Source: Didymodactylos carnosus
Taxonomy: Eukaryota; Rotifera; Eurotatoria; Philodinida; Philodinidae
DNA length: 64,000 nt
Assembly: GCA_905250885.1 (NCBI GenBank)
Contig: CAJNOQ010000096.1
Location: forward strand, 1-64,000
Reading direction: 5' to 3'
Part shown: positions 1 through 12,247 of the stretch, in pieces
Position numbering within the stretch: position 1 is the first letter of the stretch
Layout: every line of letters starts with the position of its first letter
Position numbers and translations under genes: made by a program
Notes under the pieces: model-generated
Told to the model about the DNA's origin: nothing
Database searches by the model: none
Seen by the model: only the letters and a program-made list of their open reading frames with translations

Positions 1-1091
1 TTTTCAACCGATTCGACATTTTTCTCAACAAATTATCTGATTCGCCGATAGCTCTACCTGTCATCAACGTTCCAGAAAATGTACGTCTAAGTTCCATATT
101 TTCTTTCTCTTAACTTCTTTTCTTTTATATACTGATTCACCGGAAGTAACGAACAGCTGTTTATCATGAATGATTCACCAATTTGTGCATGTAACAAATA
201 CTCTCATCTGAGTCATACAATAGTGAGCGATTTAACATCGTATATCAGAAAAATGTTATATTTACATTTGCAATTTGTGGATAGCGCATTACATTCTGCC
301 TTATTTATTATGATTATTTCATTCATGTATTCCTCAGAGATGACAATCGGTATAGCGTGGATGAGCAGAATATACCAATCAAAGTGTAATTCACATAATA
401 AATCATAACTGTCATAGTTCACACAAAAAAGTTATTGAATATTCAATACAGTCGTGCTAGCTATTAAATAAAAGATATCTTGTTTCTCCAAATTAGAGCG
501 TCTCTAATAAAAGAGACGTTCGACGGACAATATCTACAATTGCCTTAAAATGAATATTACTTTGAAGACTCTATCCTAGTGGCGCAGCCAACAAGGACTG
601 TGTAGGCGAGAACAGTACGATCGAGAAACGATCTCTTTTCTGATACAAGAAAGTTTTTTTCGATTTAGTCGGAAATAGCGTTGATGTAAAAATACTTTTT
701 CATATCTAAAGATGCCCCTTTTATTCTGACCACATGGGGGCCGTCTGGTCGAACAGCGTTTGTATTATACCACTTTTTCTTAATAATTATTGAACTTAGA
801 TTCGAGTCTACTAAACATACGATATGGAAAATTTGTCCAAAAATCGTTAAATGATTCCAAGATATGCTACTTTTATATTATGTCCATTGAAATGCGATAA
901 TATTCAAAACACACAATTCAATCCACAGTATATCTGACCGAGTTTTCAATCGAATTAGAACTAAAGACTTCTTATTGTTCAGTATTTTATAACAGTGCAG
1001 TAAATTTCATCTAATCTGTTGAAAATCTTTCTTAAAACTACATTGGTTATATTGTTAATTTTCTCTCATTTCACGAACTTAATCGATGTAG
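1..1091. other. intergenic, 3' flank of PIGB
   Basis: AT-rich sequence downstream of the PIGB stop codon. Short open frames here overlap on both strands and resemble no family I know. A brief more GC-rich patch lies near 575-760, but I could not fold it into a tRNA or link it to a repeat family elsewhere in the window. Confidence 0.5.
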
Positions 1092-2832
1092 TTACTGTTT
1101 TGTTAAAACATAAATCATTTTTCCATGTCTTAATGTATGTTGAATATGAGAATTAAACAATTGTTTGACTACTATAAAATTATTTTCTACCAATGTGGTT
1201 TCAACAATTTTAAACAATGTTTCGAACATAATCAAATAATAATTTTTGTAATCTCTATTTTGTCTTAATTTATTTTCCATTGATTGAATTGGTCTAGCAT
1301 AAAACTGATCGGCTTCATCGATATAAGAATTATTCTTATTTGATAAGGATAAATTTGGTTCACATGTTAAAAATTTTAAATTAACATCTTGACGATGTAA
1401 ATAAGAATAATATGGAGTTGAATGACAAGGCATTAAAAATTCAACAGTACTATCTGATTTGACATTCTTTCTAAGCCAATGTAAGACATCAATTTGACCA
1501 CGACGATCATAACATGAAAAATAGATACCAATCAATAAATGAAATATAAATGACAAATAAATACCTAAGGAAACAATATTGAAAAATATTTTAAAAATGT
1601 CAACAAATCAATTGAAACGTTCAATATATGAAGAGTTCAACAAGTATAAAATATTTCATGACCAAATCTTACCTTTTATGAGTAGTTCATTCATCCATTG
1701 TTTGTTCATTTTTCTTGTTACACAGTAATCAAGACCATATGCTTCTAGAATAAATAGTAATGGTAATAACTGTGTTAAAAATCGAAATTCTTTATGTATA
1801 TTTAAACTGTAGAAACTAATTGTAAATAAACAAACAATTGATAAATGCATTCTATAGATGTAATTTGGTTTACATTTGCCGAATAAACAAACAAATAATA
1901 ATGGTATACGATATAAAAAGATCATTGGTAATCCATTTGTTAAATACCACATCAATCCATTTATTCCATAATGAGATGATATTGAATTGGAATGTAGAAT
2001 ATTTATTTTAAAAAAATTCAATGGTACATAAGTAAATTGTTCATACATAAAACTATCTAATAAAAAATTAAATAGATTTAATGATATAAAACATAATGCA
2101 GCATGAATGATAAAACGTATTCTATTGTTTGTTTGATAAAATAATAAATACGGATAAATGAGAATATATGGAATAACAGATGTTGAACGAATGATGAATG
2201 ATAATGAAAAAAATAAATGGAAATAAATGGTTGAGATGTTTGATAAACTAAAAACAAAAAGAGTAAAATAAGAATCGTTATGGATAAGCGAAGAGTATGG
2301 TGTTTAACTGAACGAATAAGACTACATTTCTATTTCAGCTAAACGTCAAAAAAAAAATTTTTGTGTTTTTTGTTTACCTAAGGATAAGAAATATTTCTTC
2401 TAAATTGTTCACAATTGTTCGAGATGATGAATAAATTGTATACCAACATGTAAAACGGCATAGGAATGTTAAATAAATGAGATTTGATGAGAATTTGAAA
2501 TGTTTTCGTAGCAGTTTATAATATGAATAATCGCTAAATATTTGTAAAATTGTCAAAAATAATGTTGGAATATTGATGAGACATTGAGCAAAATCCAAAT
2601 GAAATAGATTTAATAATTTGTACAAGAACGAGATAATTAGTGGATACAAATAACTACGAATGGCTACGGATGGACGCCATTCCCATGTCAAATAACCATA
2701 AGAGTATGTAAGAAAATGACCCACTTCTACCGATTGCCAGTATTCATCTGCTATGAAATATGTACGGATTAGAAACCAACACAGTGCACGATAGAAAATT
2801 ATAGTCAATAAAATCTTCCTGGGCATCAGCAT
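1092..2832 (-). CDS. PIGB: GPI mannosyltransferase 3 (PIG-B), GT22 family
   Basis: Multi-pass ER enzyme that adds the third mannose, from dolichol-phosphate-mannose, to the GPI-anchor precursor. I read three exons: 2832-2378, 2247-1673 and 1564-1092. Each intron is GT-AG, the joins keep frame, and the product is about 500 aa, close to the family's usual length. The N-terminal part carries the GT22 acidic motif in ADEYWQSVEVGH (residues about 28-39), followed by YGYLTWEW. The middle has several hydrophobic helices and the conserved HKEFRF. Near the C-terminus are MPCHSTPYYSYLH and DEADQFY, both typical of PIG-B rather than ALG9 or ALG12. The usual HPDEYWQ is ADEYWQ here, with the Asp-Glu pair kept. 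The start at 2832 is chosen because a TTCTAG acceptor-like site directly precedes it; an ATG two codons later is an alternative. The gene looks intact. Confidence 0.92.
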
Positions 2833-3803
2833 CTAGAACATCAAGAACTTCACTGTAGCCTAAATTAAAATAAAAAAGAATGTCTGCGGCATGGCATGCA
2901 AGAACTAAAAAATTAACGGCAAGCCAAAAAATCGGCAAACATGCCAATATATGCCGATCTAAAAAATGGACTACGATCTGGACGTGTTAGACAATTTCTG
3001 TATCGGCAGTAGTAGCAAGTATTGTTAGAAAATAGATAAACATTTTTTTAACGATAAAATAGGACTTTTTAGAGAGTAAAACCATTCAGTTAAAATGGAT
3101 GAATGTCTTCATTATGTCCATAAAAGAGCGACTAAGTTCGTTATTTTTAATCAGAAAGAGATTAAAGGTTCTAGAAACTAAAGAAATTAAAGATAGAGGT
3201 CAATATGCGTTGGCTCGTGTACTCTAAAACTTTAATTAAAAAAGTTATCATCAAAAAGAGTAGATTTCGATCGAATAAAAATCTCAGAGCAGTAGTAGAT
3301 ACTAGTGTTAAACTATTTTAACTATCGTAGAAAAACTAACTCGATTATAATTAAATTAAGTACTATGCAGTTAGATATACTGTTCCAAAATGTTACGGTG
3401 ACATGTTGACATTCACACTTATGTAGCATGACACTGTAACGCGTTTAACGTAACATTTTCGGACAGTTTACGCTTTTTTTTTAAACTGCTGATGAGTCAA
3501 TTTCTATTCGTAAAGCCGATCTTCGAATCAGATATATGAGTATTGCCTCTTCGAATTAGATTTTCTTGAAATGATAGAAATTTATATTAAACGTCTCATG
3601 TATCGCTATTCAGTTAATCTTTTGTAAAGCAAAATCGTGTTTCTAACTCATTCAGAAAAATTGCGATATCGATTTGACGATCAACTGGACAAATGCGAAG
3701 TGGCTGCTGTTTTTATTTTCATAATCTGCTAATTAATTAATCATGATTAATTATTAATGATAAATAGATAGACAATAAAACAAATAGTAATAATAGTTAC
3801 TAA
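2833..3803. other. intergenic, no gene seen
   Basis: Upstream of PIGB and before the cluster of small elements. Both strands are densely stopped. A short imperfect dyad near 3390-3465 (ATGTTACGGTGACATG against a copy built on CGTAACATTTTCGG) may be a decayed element end, but I cannot assign it. Confidence 0.4.
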
Positions 3804-3933
3804 AGGGTGTTTCATAAAAATTCGTAAGTGATCGACTTAACTAAGTCTAGACTTAAGGCAAACTTAAGTAGAACGAAGACTTAAGTCTAGACTTAGTTAA
3901 GTCGATCACTTACGAATTTTTATGAAACACCCT
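3804..3933. mobile_element. 130-bp palindromic fold-back MITE
   Basis: Near-perfect inverted repeat. The left arm is 3804-3856, starting AGGGTGTTTCATAAAAATTC, and the right arm is 3881-3933, its reverse complement. They are separated by a 24-bp loop. There is no coding content. The arms match over about 53 bp with almost no mismatch, so the copy is probably young. No convincing target duplication flanks it, and a LINE 3' tail begins 8 bp downstream. The superfamily is unknown. Confidence 0.85.
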
Positions 3934-3940
3934 CCTGGTG

Positions 3941-3967
3941 TATTTCGTGAATAAAACAGTCTTAGTC
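3941..3967 (+). mobile_element. LINE 3'-terminal tail only
   Basis: The segment TTTCGTGAATAAAACAGTC followed by TTAGTC matches the 3' ends of the LINE copies ending near 5115, 6160 and 42036. Only the terminal few tens of bases are present, so this is an extreme 5' truncation or a remnant left after another insertion. It abuts the 130-bp palindrome. Confidence 0.6.
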
Positions 3968-3980
3968 AGAACAGTGACCC

Positions 3981-4781
3981 ATGTCATCAGAACCGCTAAA
4001 ATACCGCCAGTTACCGCAGCAGTCACCGCCGAGTATAATCTATCTTTCTTCTATTCTTCCTAAACTTGATTACTGTTGTGCCTTATACGATAGTTCCTTT
4101 TCGCTTTCAGTACTCGATTCTGTAAATAATCTTGCTTCTTGTGTTATTTCTCGTAACTTTGACTATCGCTTTTCTAGCTCTTTACTTGTGTCACAATTTT
4201 CTCTTCCAAATCTCTCTCTTCGCCGTAAATATTTTCGACTAGTGCAGTTTTTCAAAATTTATCTTCGTCTTAGTCCTCTTTCTGTCTTTTACTCTATTCA
4301 TCGTCCTCATTACTCTTCCTTACGCTGTCATCATTCTAAATATGTTCGCATTCCAATCTCTGTCAATGGTTTTTCTTCTCAAACAGTTTTCTCTTCTTTT
4401 TACTATTCAACTATTACTGACTGGAATAAACTTCCCGAGTCAGTTATTTGTTTTTCTTCATTAGCGTCTTTCAAAAAGGCATTAGTTCAATATCTCTTAC
4501 TGAAAAATATCAGCCGTGTTCCTACTCATAATTAACTGATATTGGTTGTTGCTCTAGTTATTTTATTTGTGTCTATCTTTTATTGTTACTTTTATATACT
4601 CGTTGCATATTCTAGTTTCTTTTTCTTTTCTTTTGTTTATTTCTGTTATTATCTTTAGTTTTATTTATTTATTTTCTTTATTTTATTTTTTTTCCCTATC
4701 TCTTTTTATTCTGGTCTGAGTTATCGATATTACAGGTCATGGACCTTTGATGACTCTCGAGTGATTCGAAATAAAATAAAT
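3981..4781 (+). mobile_element. 5'-truncated non-LTR retrotransposon (LINE), 3' end
   Basis: An open frame at 3981-4535 encodes about 180 aa resembling the C-terminal tail of a LINE reverse-transcriptase ORF. LPKLDYCCALYDSS (after the palm/thumb) and the terminal TDWNKLPESVI are the recognisable parts. A T-rich 3' UTR follows, with the shared end containing ACAGGTCATGGACCTTTGATGACTCTC. The catalytic RT motifs are absent, so this is a dead 5'-truncated copy. The first residues of the open frame, with CCGCC-type triplets, probably come from flanking repeat sequence, and the LINE itself seems to start near 4035. Similar copies lie at 4797-5115 and 5596-6160. Confidence 0.8.
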
Positions 4782-4796
4782 AATTTGTGTTCTTTT

Positions 4797-5115
4797 TTTT
4801 ATTCAACTATTGCTGACTGGAATAATCTCCCGGAGTCAGTTATTTGTCTTTCTTCTTTAACCTCTTTCAAAATAGATTTATGTCAGGATCTCTTCCAGTG
4901 AAACATTTGTCAGTTAAGAATTTATATCTGTTCTTTTTTTGCTTCTTTTTATTTTTTTCCAAAAATTTGTTCTTTTTTCTACTATTTCTGGTTCTAACCT
5001 TAGTTGTCTTATTTATTTTGTTCTTTTTTATTACTCTGTTTGTGTTGTTTGGCTTGAGTCATTTATTACAGGTCAGTGACCTTTGATGGCTTTCTCACTT
5101 TTCGTGAATAAAACA
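4797..5115 (+). mobile_element. 5'-truncated LINE 3' end, second copy
   Basis: Begins inside the same C-terminal RT region as the preceding copy (ACTGGAATAATCTCCCGGAG, coding DWNNLPES). It runs through a T-rich UTR and ends CACTTTTCGTGAATAAAACA, followed by a short ATCG tandem tail. It is noncoding apart from the first 20 or so codons. Its position 16 bp after the previous copy suggests repeated insertion into one site, or a tandem dimer. Confidence 0.75.
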
Positions 5116-5119
5116 ATCG

Positions 5120-5595
5120 ATCGATCGATGGGAGGTTAACCTAATGGACATGTGAAACTACCGCACGGTCTACCGGTCGGTTGTACCGGCAGTATCAACC
5201 GGTATTTTATCAGTGCGAGCAAACAGTACAGGAGTTCGAATCTAGTTCTCAGCTTTCTTTTTTTTGCCGTGCGCATACAGCGCAATAAGATTTCCAAACG
5301 GGAAAAACTTGACTCAAGTCAAAGTGCAAACTTCGACGAGTCTCTATAATCTGAAAGAGAAAGTTTAATCTGAAGAAAATCAAAGTTTTTTGACTTTTCT
5401 GCATTTCTTATATAGACTGACAACCACAAAACAAAAAGGTGATTGTGTCAAAACGGTTTTTTCTTGTACTGCGGTCTGAAAACTACCGTCGGTAGAAGAA
5501 AAAATCGTCGCTATACCGCAGAGTATACCGAGCGATTCGGTTCAACCGGTGGTATTTCGTTGAACCGGCGGTATTCTCAACAAATGCGCGATATG
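5120..5595. repeat. ACCGG-rich dyad repeat of unknown family
   Basis: A GC-richer stretch between two LINE copies, studded with ACCGGT, ACCGGC and TACCGC words in both orientations, for example CTACCGGTCGGTTGTACCGG near 5169-5188 and AACCGGTGGTATTTCG near 5544. The two clusters, 5157-5205 and 5510-5590, look like degenerate terminal inverted repeats around a plain AT-rich core, so a non-autonomous DNA element is likely. Similar CCGCC/CCGAG triplets border the LINE copy near 3995-4035. Superfamily not assignable by eye. Confidence 0.4.
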
Positions 5596-6160
5596 GGTTG
5601 CTTCTCATGTTGTTTTCTCGTAATTTTGATTATCGTTTTTCTAGTTTATTTGTATCACAACTTTCTCTTCCAATCCTCTTTCTTCGTCGTAAATATTTTA
5701 GACTTGTTCAGTATTTTAGAATTTACCATCATCTTAGTCCTCCTTTTTTATCCTGTTCATTATCGTCACTACGCTTCTTTACGTCTTTATTACTCTAAAC
5801 GTGTTCGCATTCCACCTCTTGTTGACGATCTTTCTTCACAAACAGTTTTCTCCTCCTTTCTTTATAGGACTACCACTGACTGGAATAAATTACTAGAATC
5901 AGTAATTTGTATTTCTTCTTTATCATCATCTAAAGAGCTCTGTCTCAACATCTCTTGCAGTAAAATACAGCAATGTTTCTAGTCAACCCATGCTAGTTTT
6001 TCTTTTTCTTTTTCTTTTCGTTGTTTTCATATGTTTACTTGATTTGTCTCTGTCCATTACTCTAGTTTTATTTAGTCAAATTGTCGTTACTCTTTTAATG
6101 GCGTGAGTCATTGTTATTACAGATCGAGGATCTCTGATGACTCTCACTTTCGTGAATAAA
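5596..6160 (+). mobile_element. 5'-truncated LINE 3' end, third copy
   Basis: Related to the copies at 3981 and 4797. It encodes FSRNFDYRFSS and LRRKYFRLVQYF, then TTDWNKLLESVICISS in a shifted frame, so the coding part is frameshifted. It ends GATGACTCTCACTTTCGTGAATAAA. The element interrupts, or is flanked on the left by, the ACCGG-rich repeat. Confidence 0.75.
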
Positions 6161-6756
6161 TATTCCTACGAACTAAAGCGTATGTGTACGCTCTGTGTTT
6201 TCTCTCAATTAGGCATCAGGAATTAGAGGAAAATTATAAACAGGTAAATTCATCCGCTCTCCTGTCTTTTATGTGTTCTAAACAGCAGAATGACTCACTA
6301 GTTAAAAAGTTTTTCTTATTTTCTCTTAAACATAAAAAAAGTTCTATTAAAAAACAAAGCGTAAACAATAGCATTGCTATCGCTGTTTACGATAGCAAAG
6401 CGTACACTACACGCTCTGCTTTTCTCAGCAAAGCATAAAACAGAGCGTATCTTTAAATTCCGAAGTGTATGTACGCTCTGATACAGTGAGTACTTAACAA
6501 TGTACTTAGAGTACGCTTTGCTATTAGAAACACTGACTATCCCACTGAGCATTTGTCAATGAATTCTTCATCGTCTAACTGATCAACAAAACTTTTCTTC
6601 TATTGAACATGTTACTCATGATTGCAAACACACATTATCGATGACTGATTTTATCTTCCTTTGTTGAAATTCGCAAATATTGTTCCACTTTAAACCATTC
6701 GTTGACTAATATCTCGATATACTGCTGACAACTGGTTCTCTATCTTTAAGATTTGA
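6161..6756. repeat. intergenic with short AGCGTA palindromes
   Basis: This interval 5' of ELMO holds clustered dyads between 6170 and 6530: TACGCTCTG, AGAGCGTA, CAAAGCGTA and the hairpin centred near 6375 (GTAAACAATAGCATTGC with its partial complement TGTTTACGATAGC). They look like ends and interior of a small non-autonomous element. The remainder, 6531-6756, is plain AT-rich sequence that probably holds the ELMO 5' region. Confidence 0.4.
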
Positions 6757-9700
6757 ATGACTAATCCACTCTCTTCGACAAAGCTCGATAATACGAAAAT
6801 AAAAATAGGAGTTCATTGGAAAGATTCACATGGAAAACATTCAGCCAGTCCTAGATTACCGAAACTACTTGAACTCGATCAAGTGAGTATGGCTTTTCAC
6901 ACAAGAAAAAGGATTTTATCGTTGTCTTTTTCTTTTTAAGAATATTCCATTGAGTACCTATGTCAACAATATTTGCTTAGAGTATGTATAGTACAGAGAG
7001 AAAGAGGTGGAAAGAACACTATTTCATGAATTATGGTTTTTGTTTTTAGATGGGGTGTCGCTGAACCAGATCATTATTCATTAAGATTCGATGACTCACA
7101 TAAATTTGTCACAGAACAAGTAAATCAAGCCAATTACTACTGATTTTATTCAATTACCAAATGTTTTCGTTTTTCAGAATCGACACTTGATACCAACTGG
7201 ACAAGTTTTTTATCTGTCGTATTCTTATGTAAGTCTACTTCAAACAGCTGAAATGGAATCTCAACTACTTATTAAAGACAGACAAATGATTTTAACGGCT
7301 GAGTTATTAGTTTACAATTAATAAACAATTAAAATGTGGAAAAGTAGAAATTCTCATCCACTTATTTTTTTATCTCAACAAAGAAGTCTGTCTTGTGCCC
7401 ATTATCGCTAAATTTGTTTTTTGTGAGAAATTTTAAATAAAATGAACGTGTTGATTTTTAGACTTATGAAGTTCAAGACATCATGAAATTATTATTCTCT
7501 CCAGATCAAAACCAACGTTCAAAAGCAATGGATCGTTTAAAATTAGCATCCGTCGATGCAACATTTGTCATCGATTTTAGTAAGTTTTTTTTTTTCATTT
7601 ACCCAGACCTTGGCTGCAGCTCAGATTTTTTTTTCTAACTTATATAGAGAAACATTAGTCTCTCATCCCTATATTTTTTTACTATTCTAGTTCAACGAAA
7701 TGGATTAAATTTATTGATACAATTGATGAATGAAATGAAGAACAGGTTTACACCTGGAATATTATTTCGCTTCATACATCTCGTCAACTAATCTATATTT
7801 GTTTTAGTGACGAATTTTTTTCTTATACGCCCGATTTATTACGATCAATTTATCAAATAATGACAAATCAACATCCAGTCAATTGGGATAAAATTGATTA
7901 TGTACAAAATATCCTAGATAAAGTAAACAATATTTTTTCGTGAGATAATGTATTGATCATCTCTTCTTTCTGAAGTATAATTTTGTATATTTAAGTCTTT
8001 ATATTTGTTTATAGTTAATTCCATTGATAAATGGACCAGTTTGTTTGCATTCATCTATCATATGTCCATCGATAATGATTTTACATTCAATTATTGCTAG
8101 TCGGTAAGAACATAAGAAAAAAAAATATTTCAAATTATATCTTTTTTAACATCAATATTCTTTTTAACATCAAGTTCTTATCATACTGAACGTGCTTTAC
8201 AAGAACTACAAGTAAAATCATTGTTTGAATATTGTGGAAAGTATGTTTTTTTTATTCTTTTCATCATATTACAAATAATAAGTAAACTAAATTTTTTCAT
8301 GTAGATTGTATGATACTGAAACTCAATATTATGCATTAAGTTTAATTAATCTGCTCATGTCAAAAGGAGATCAATCTATGCGTAGTGTAAGTTTTGCTTG
8401 TGCAGCTGATTAATCATTGGTGTTCTTTTATTGTTTGTTTTTAGTCTGTCGTTAAACTTATGTCAAATTCAGTATTATGTAATTCTTTTAAAGAATTAGT
8501 CGAAATGATCGTTAGTTATGTGAGAAAGAAAATATACACGCATAGAAATATGCTTTTTGATTCTATAATCTATTTTTGTTTTTTTCTAGAATATCAACAA
8601 TGACGAAGTTTCTCCAGGATTGGAATTAATGATTCAATCAATTAAGGTAAAGTAGCTCTTATAAAAAAATTTGAGTTATTTATTAGATAAATCTAAAAAT
8701 ACAAATCATAACAGAGAAAATGCAAAATCTATTTCAAAATTTGCACAATTACTGTTTTTGTTATAGAAAATGTCGTTATCGTCCAATTTTATTCGTCCTT
8801 TATCACAAGAACTGTGTCGATTACAGCGTTACTGTTTAAACGAAATATATTCAAACTCCATGACAAAAGCGTCAAATCGATATGATGGAGTAAGAGAAAA
8901 CTTTCTGTTTTAAATATATCCAATAAAAATTCTGTTCAATACATGCCAGTTAGAATATATTTTTTTCTATTCCTTTAGAAATCTGTTGAAATGATAAATA
9001 AAATTCAGAGATGTGCATTTGATAATGATTCAACCACAGCTCACTGCACTACTAGTCCAAATCAGCAGCATGATCTAAATAACAATGGTAACAATAATAA
9101 TAATACCGATAATGTTCGACGATCTGAAGCTCTTCAACGAAATTACGAAAGACTAGGTTTTCAGGTAAAATCTTTTATTTTTCTTCTTATTACATTTTAC
9201 TAATTTTTGTCTATATTATTTATTTTAAGAACTTGAAAGAACCCATTAAAGATTTTCAAGTTGTTCCACCAGGTATACTATCATTAGAGAATCTTAATTA
9301 TTTTTGTACTAGTCAAAAGAATGATTTTATTCGAGTAAGTTTGTCATTATTAAGTATATTTTCGTTAGATTAAATTTCTTTATTTTAGTTTGTTCTGGAA
9401 AATTCTTGTAAAACAGTCGAAAATCAATGTCCATTAATTCGATCAGCAGTTGTTGTAACAAAAATTCTATGTGAATTATTTCGTATTGGCGTTGATCGTA
9501 TGTACCTAGTGTAATCATTTTTTTCTTCTCATCTCTGTTGTTTTTGTTTTATTTAGCTGCTGAAGATCAAACAATTGAAGATTATTTTCTTCTGTTCTAT
9601 ACAATACCAATATTTTTTGAACAATGTTTTGTTAAATGTACATTATTATTCAATAAAACATGGAAAGAAATGAGAGCAAAACAATCAGACTTTGATATAG

Positions 9701-12247
9701 TAAGTATACTGTTGAAATAGTGCAATCCTCGATCTGACATTATGAAGTTCTCAGACTTGCTTTTTTGCACGTAGAAAAACCGTAGCTCTTATTTTCTCAT
9801 ACCTTGACAAATGACCGTTCAATGTGTTGCTCGAAAATAGGCTATGTAAACGATGTTTTTGAAAAGTAATTAATCAAAAAAGTTGGTCTGGAGCAAGGAA
9901 GAAACAAGTTTTTGTTTTAACACAGTAGAAACTGTTCTTCTTGTTGTTTTATTTGTTTTTTTGAGGTTGTACCTATTATAAAAGAACAAATATTCAATAG
10001 TTTATCGGATGTTACACTCAATGTGAATGAGCAAAGAAATATTAGTGCTATCAAAAAAGTATTACCATCCTATTTTCCAGCAATGGTCTTATCATCTCCT
10101 CCACTATCTCCCACGTCGCCAACCATGTATATTTCATCATTATCCACAATTCCATCGATTACAGCTCAACGTTTTACATTTGAATTCTTTTGTGATCGAT
10201 TAAATTTTTTTAATTACAAAGAAATATCAAAACGTTTTGACGAAAACGAATTACAATGTGAAAAAGTCCTAATGAAATTACCTGTTGTTGAGTAAGATAT
10301 TCTTATCATTGTAATTATAATACTTATTTACTATTGTTGATTGAAGAACGTTGAAAGAACATTTACGACCACATATTGAATTATTAACACGTCAAAATCG
10401 ATTAAAAATAATGAAAAAAGGACAAATTTTCATGACATATGAAAATCGTACGGGAGTGAAAAAAATCAAAAGTATAAATGACGAAAATGAAAAGTGATTT
10501 AGAGGAAAATTTATCAATTGTTTTATTCTTTTTAGATCGTTTAATGTATTGGCAACTCTTGAAAAATGAAAAAGGTGTTCAGTGTAGTGAAGCAGGAGGA
10601 ACGTTGACGAAAGGTTCACGTGATGGTAATACTACAATAAATGGTACTCTAACGAGAACAACAAGTACATCGTTCACTTCTCATAATGTTATGTATTATC
10701 TATCTTTTATTTTATTTGTTTTAGTTTTGATTGAAAATATCAGAGTTGTGCAGTGTAATATGGATCAAAATAATACACATGATCGAACAGCAAAAATGAA
10801 TAGACATGTAATTGTCTGCATAATAAGAGATGTCAGGAGCTCGGTTTTATTTACTATCGTTTCTTTTCCTAGAGTAATTCTCATGTTACAATTACAATAT
10901 TTACTCAAAATGATATTAATTATACATTATATGCTGAAAATGAGTATGATATGTACTGTTGGAGCGATGGATTTAATATTTTATTAAATAGACATGTATG
11001 TGTATAACGACCTTAGTCTTGTTAACCCTTTGAGGACGGGATTATTTTTTCAAAAAATAATCGCGCAATAGTAGCGACGCCTCTGTAACTCAAGAGCCAT
11101 GATAGCTAAGTACTTCTAATTTTGTGTGATCATAGCTCTTACCAAATGCTGATCACCCACCAAGTTTGCACCTCTTTTACTGGCTGGTTCATGAGATATA
11201 AGCAATTTCTTTCTTTTCCGTAAAATGTCAATAGCTCCTGATCTAAGAGAGATGAAAGCTGTTTCTTTTTACAAAAATGCAGCCACACTCTACTCTATCT
11301 ACGATATGAATTTTGTGAGTTGGTTGTTAGGAGTCAGTGAAATATAGCTATTTTACGGAAGAGGTTAGCTTTTTTTGTTGAAAATTCTAGGTTCTTTGCG
11401 AAAAGAAATTCACAACTCAGTCTAAGAGCATCATTTTGGCTTCAAATTCGTATCAAAGACTCTACAGTGTCTGTAGATTATCTAGCCACAGTATGAAGGT
11501 TAACTATTGTGTGGTTCTAGAAATTCATTAAGGACGAGTACTCACGATTGAAACATACGTAGAAGGGCGGCGGTGATGAACTAAGGGTCGCACTTTCTAC
11601 TAGAATTTGCAATCCATGTACATGGTAATCATGAAAAAATAATCATGAAAGTCTATGGTTCGAAAAAACGTTGATGAAACTTTTGTAAGAAGGATTACAC
11701 ACTCACCTCTAACCTAGCCCGAAAATTTTCAAATGCAATTGTTTTGACTGAAAACCGAGTTTTAAGTATGCTGTTCGACCCAGTTTTGTCTGCTGATCTC
11801 AAATATATTATTATTTTTGCTAGAAAATATATGGGAAGTGAGAAAGGTGCAAAATAAGTGAAGTAACGAAGATTTTATGTACTGCCCGTATATATACGGG
11901 CCCCGTCACCAAAGGGTTAAACAGATGAAACGATATATAAGAGCTAGATGATTACAGCGTGTCTGTCTGAAACTTGCCTTAAGACGATTATTGTCGATCG
12001 ATCTGTCATTATTTTAAATTCCTTTTGATTTCAGATGGAAAGTTTCTACGCCAAAGAAGATATGGAATCTCTTTTAAATTTACAATGTCAACTACAAATG
12101 TTAGAATTAGACATCAATTCTATTACATTACCAGAACAATCTTTGGCAAAGCCAAGTCGACTGCCTCCATCACGTTCATTAACGACATCGACCAAAGTTC
12201 GACAAAATACGATATCAACAAGTTTGAATCGCCAACATTTTTTGTAA
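6757..12247 (+). CDS. ELMO: ELMO (engulfment and cell motility protein, CED-12 family)
   Basis: Cytoplasmic scaffold that binds DOCK1-type exchange factors and activates Rac in phagocytosis and cell migration. I read 23 exons: 6757-6882, 6941-6981, 7050-7119, 7178-7228, 7462-7579, 7691-7745, 7808-7922, 8015-8103, 8175-8240, 8305-8386, 8445-8519, 8590-8646, 8767-8889, 8979-9164, 9230-9334, 9389-9497, 9557-9699, 9966-10291, 10347-10471, 10536-10625, 10725-10807, 10873-10995 and 12035-12247. All joins are in frame, giving about 856 aa against about 720-730 in vertebrates. In order: ubiquitin-like N-terminus (WGVAEPDHYSLRF), armadillo-type repeats, ELMO core (PPGILSLENLNYFC, FNKTWKEMRAKQSDF around residues 420-560), a split PH domain ending YDMYCWSDGFNILL, and a proline-bearing tail (LPPSRS) of the DOCK-binding type. 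Extra length comes from Asn/Gln- and Ser/Pro-rich inserts. The exon 20-21 boundary is the least certain, because the frame stays open through the intron. Confidence 0.9.
11022..11920. mobile_element. piggyBac-like non-autonomous element (MITE)
   Basis: Lies in the last intron of ELMO. Both ends show a TTAA target duplication (11022-11025 and 11917-11920) next to inverted termini: CCCTTTGAGGACGGG on the left, and on the right the complement of CCCTTTGGTGACGGGG. TTAA targets and CCCTTTG-type ends are hallmarks of the piggyBac superfamily. The 891-bp interior has no frame resembling a transposase, so the element depends on a relative. A small hairpin, GCCCGTATATATACGGGC, sits just inside the right end. 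The host exons on both sides still join in frame. Confidence 0.85.

Noticed and set aside
10478-10987. Single long frame across the end of ELMO (169 codons)
   Set aside because: Part of it runs through introns; only pieces match the ELMO PH domain, and GT-AG joins give a better conserved protein.
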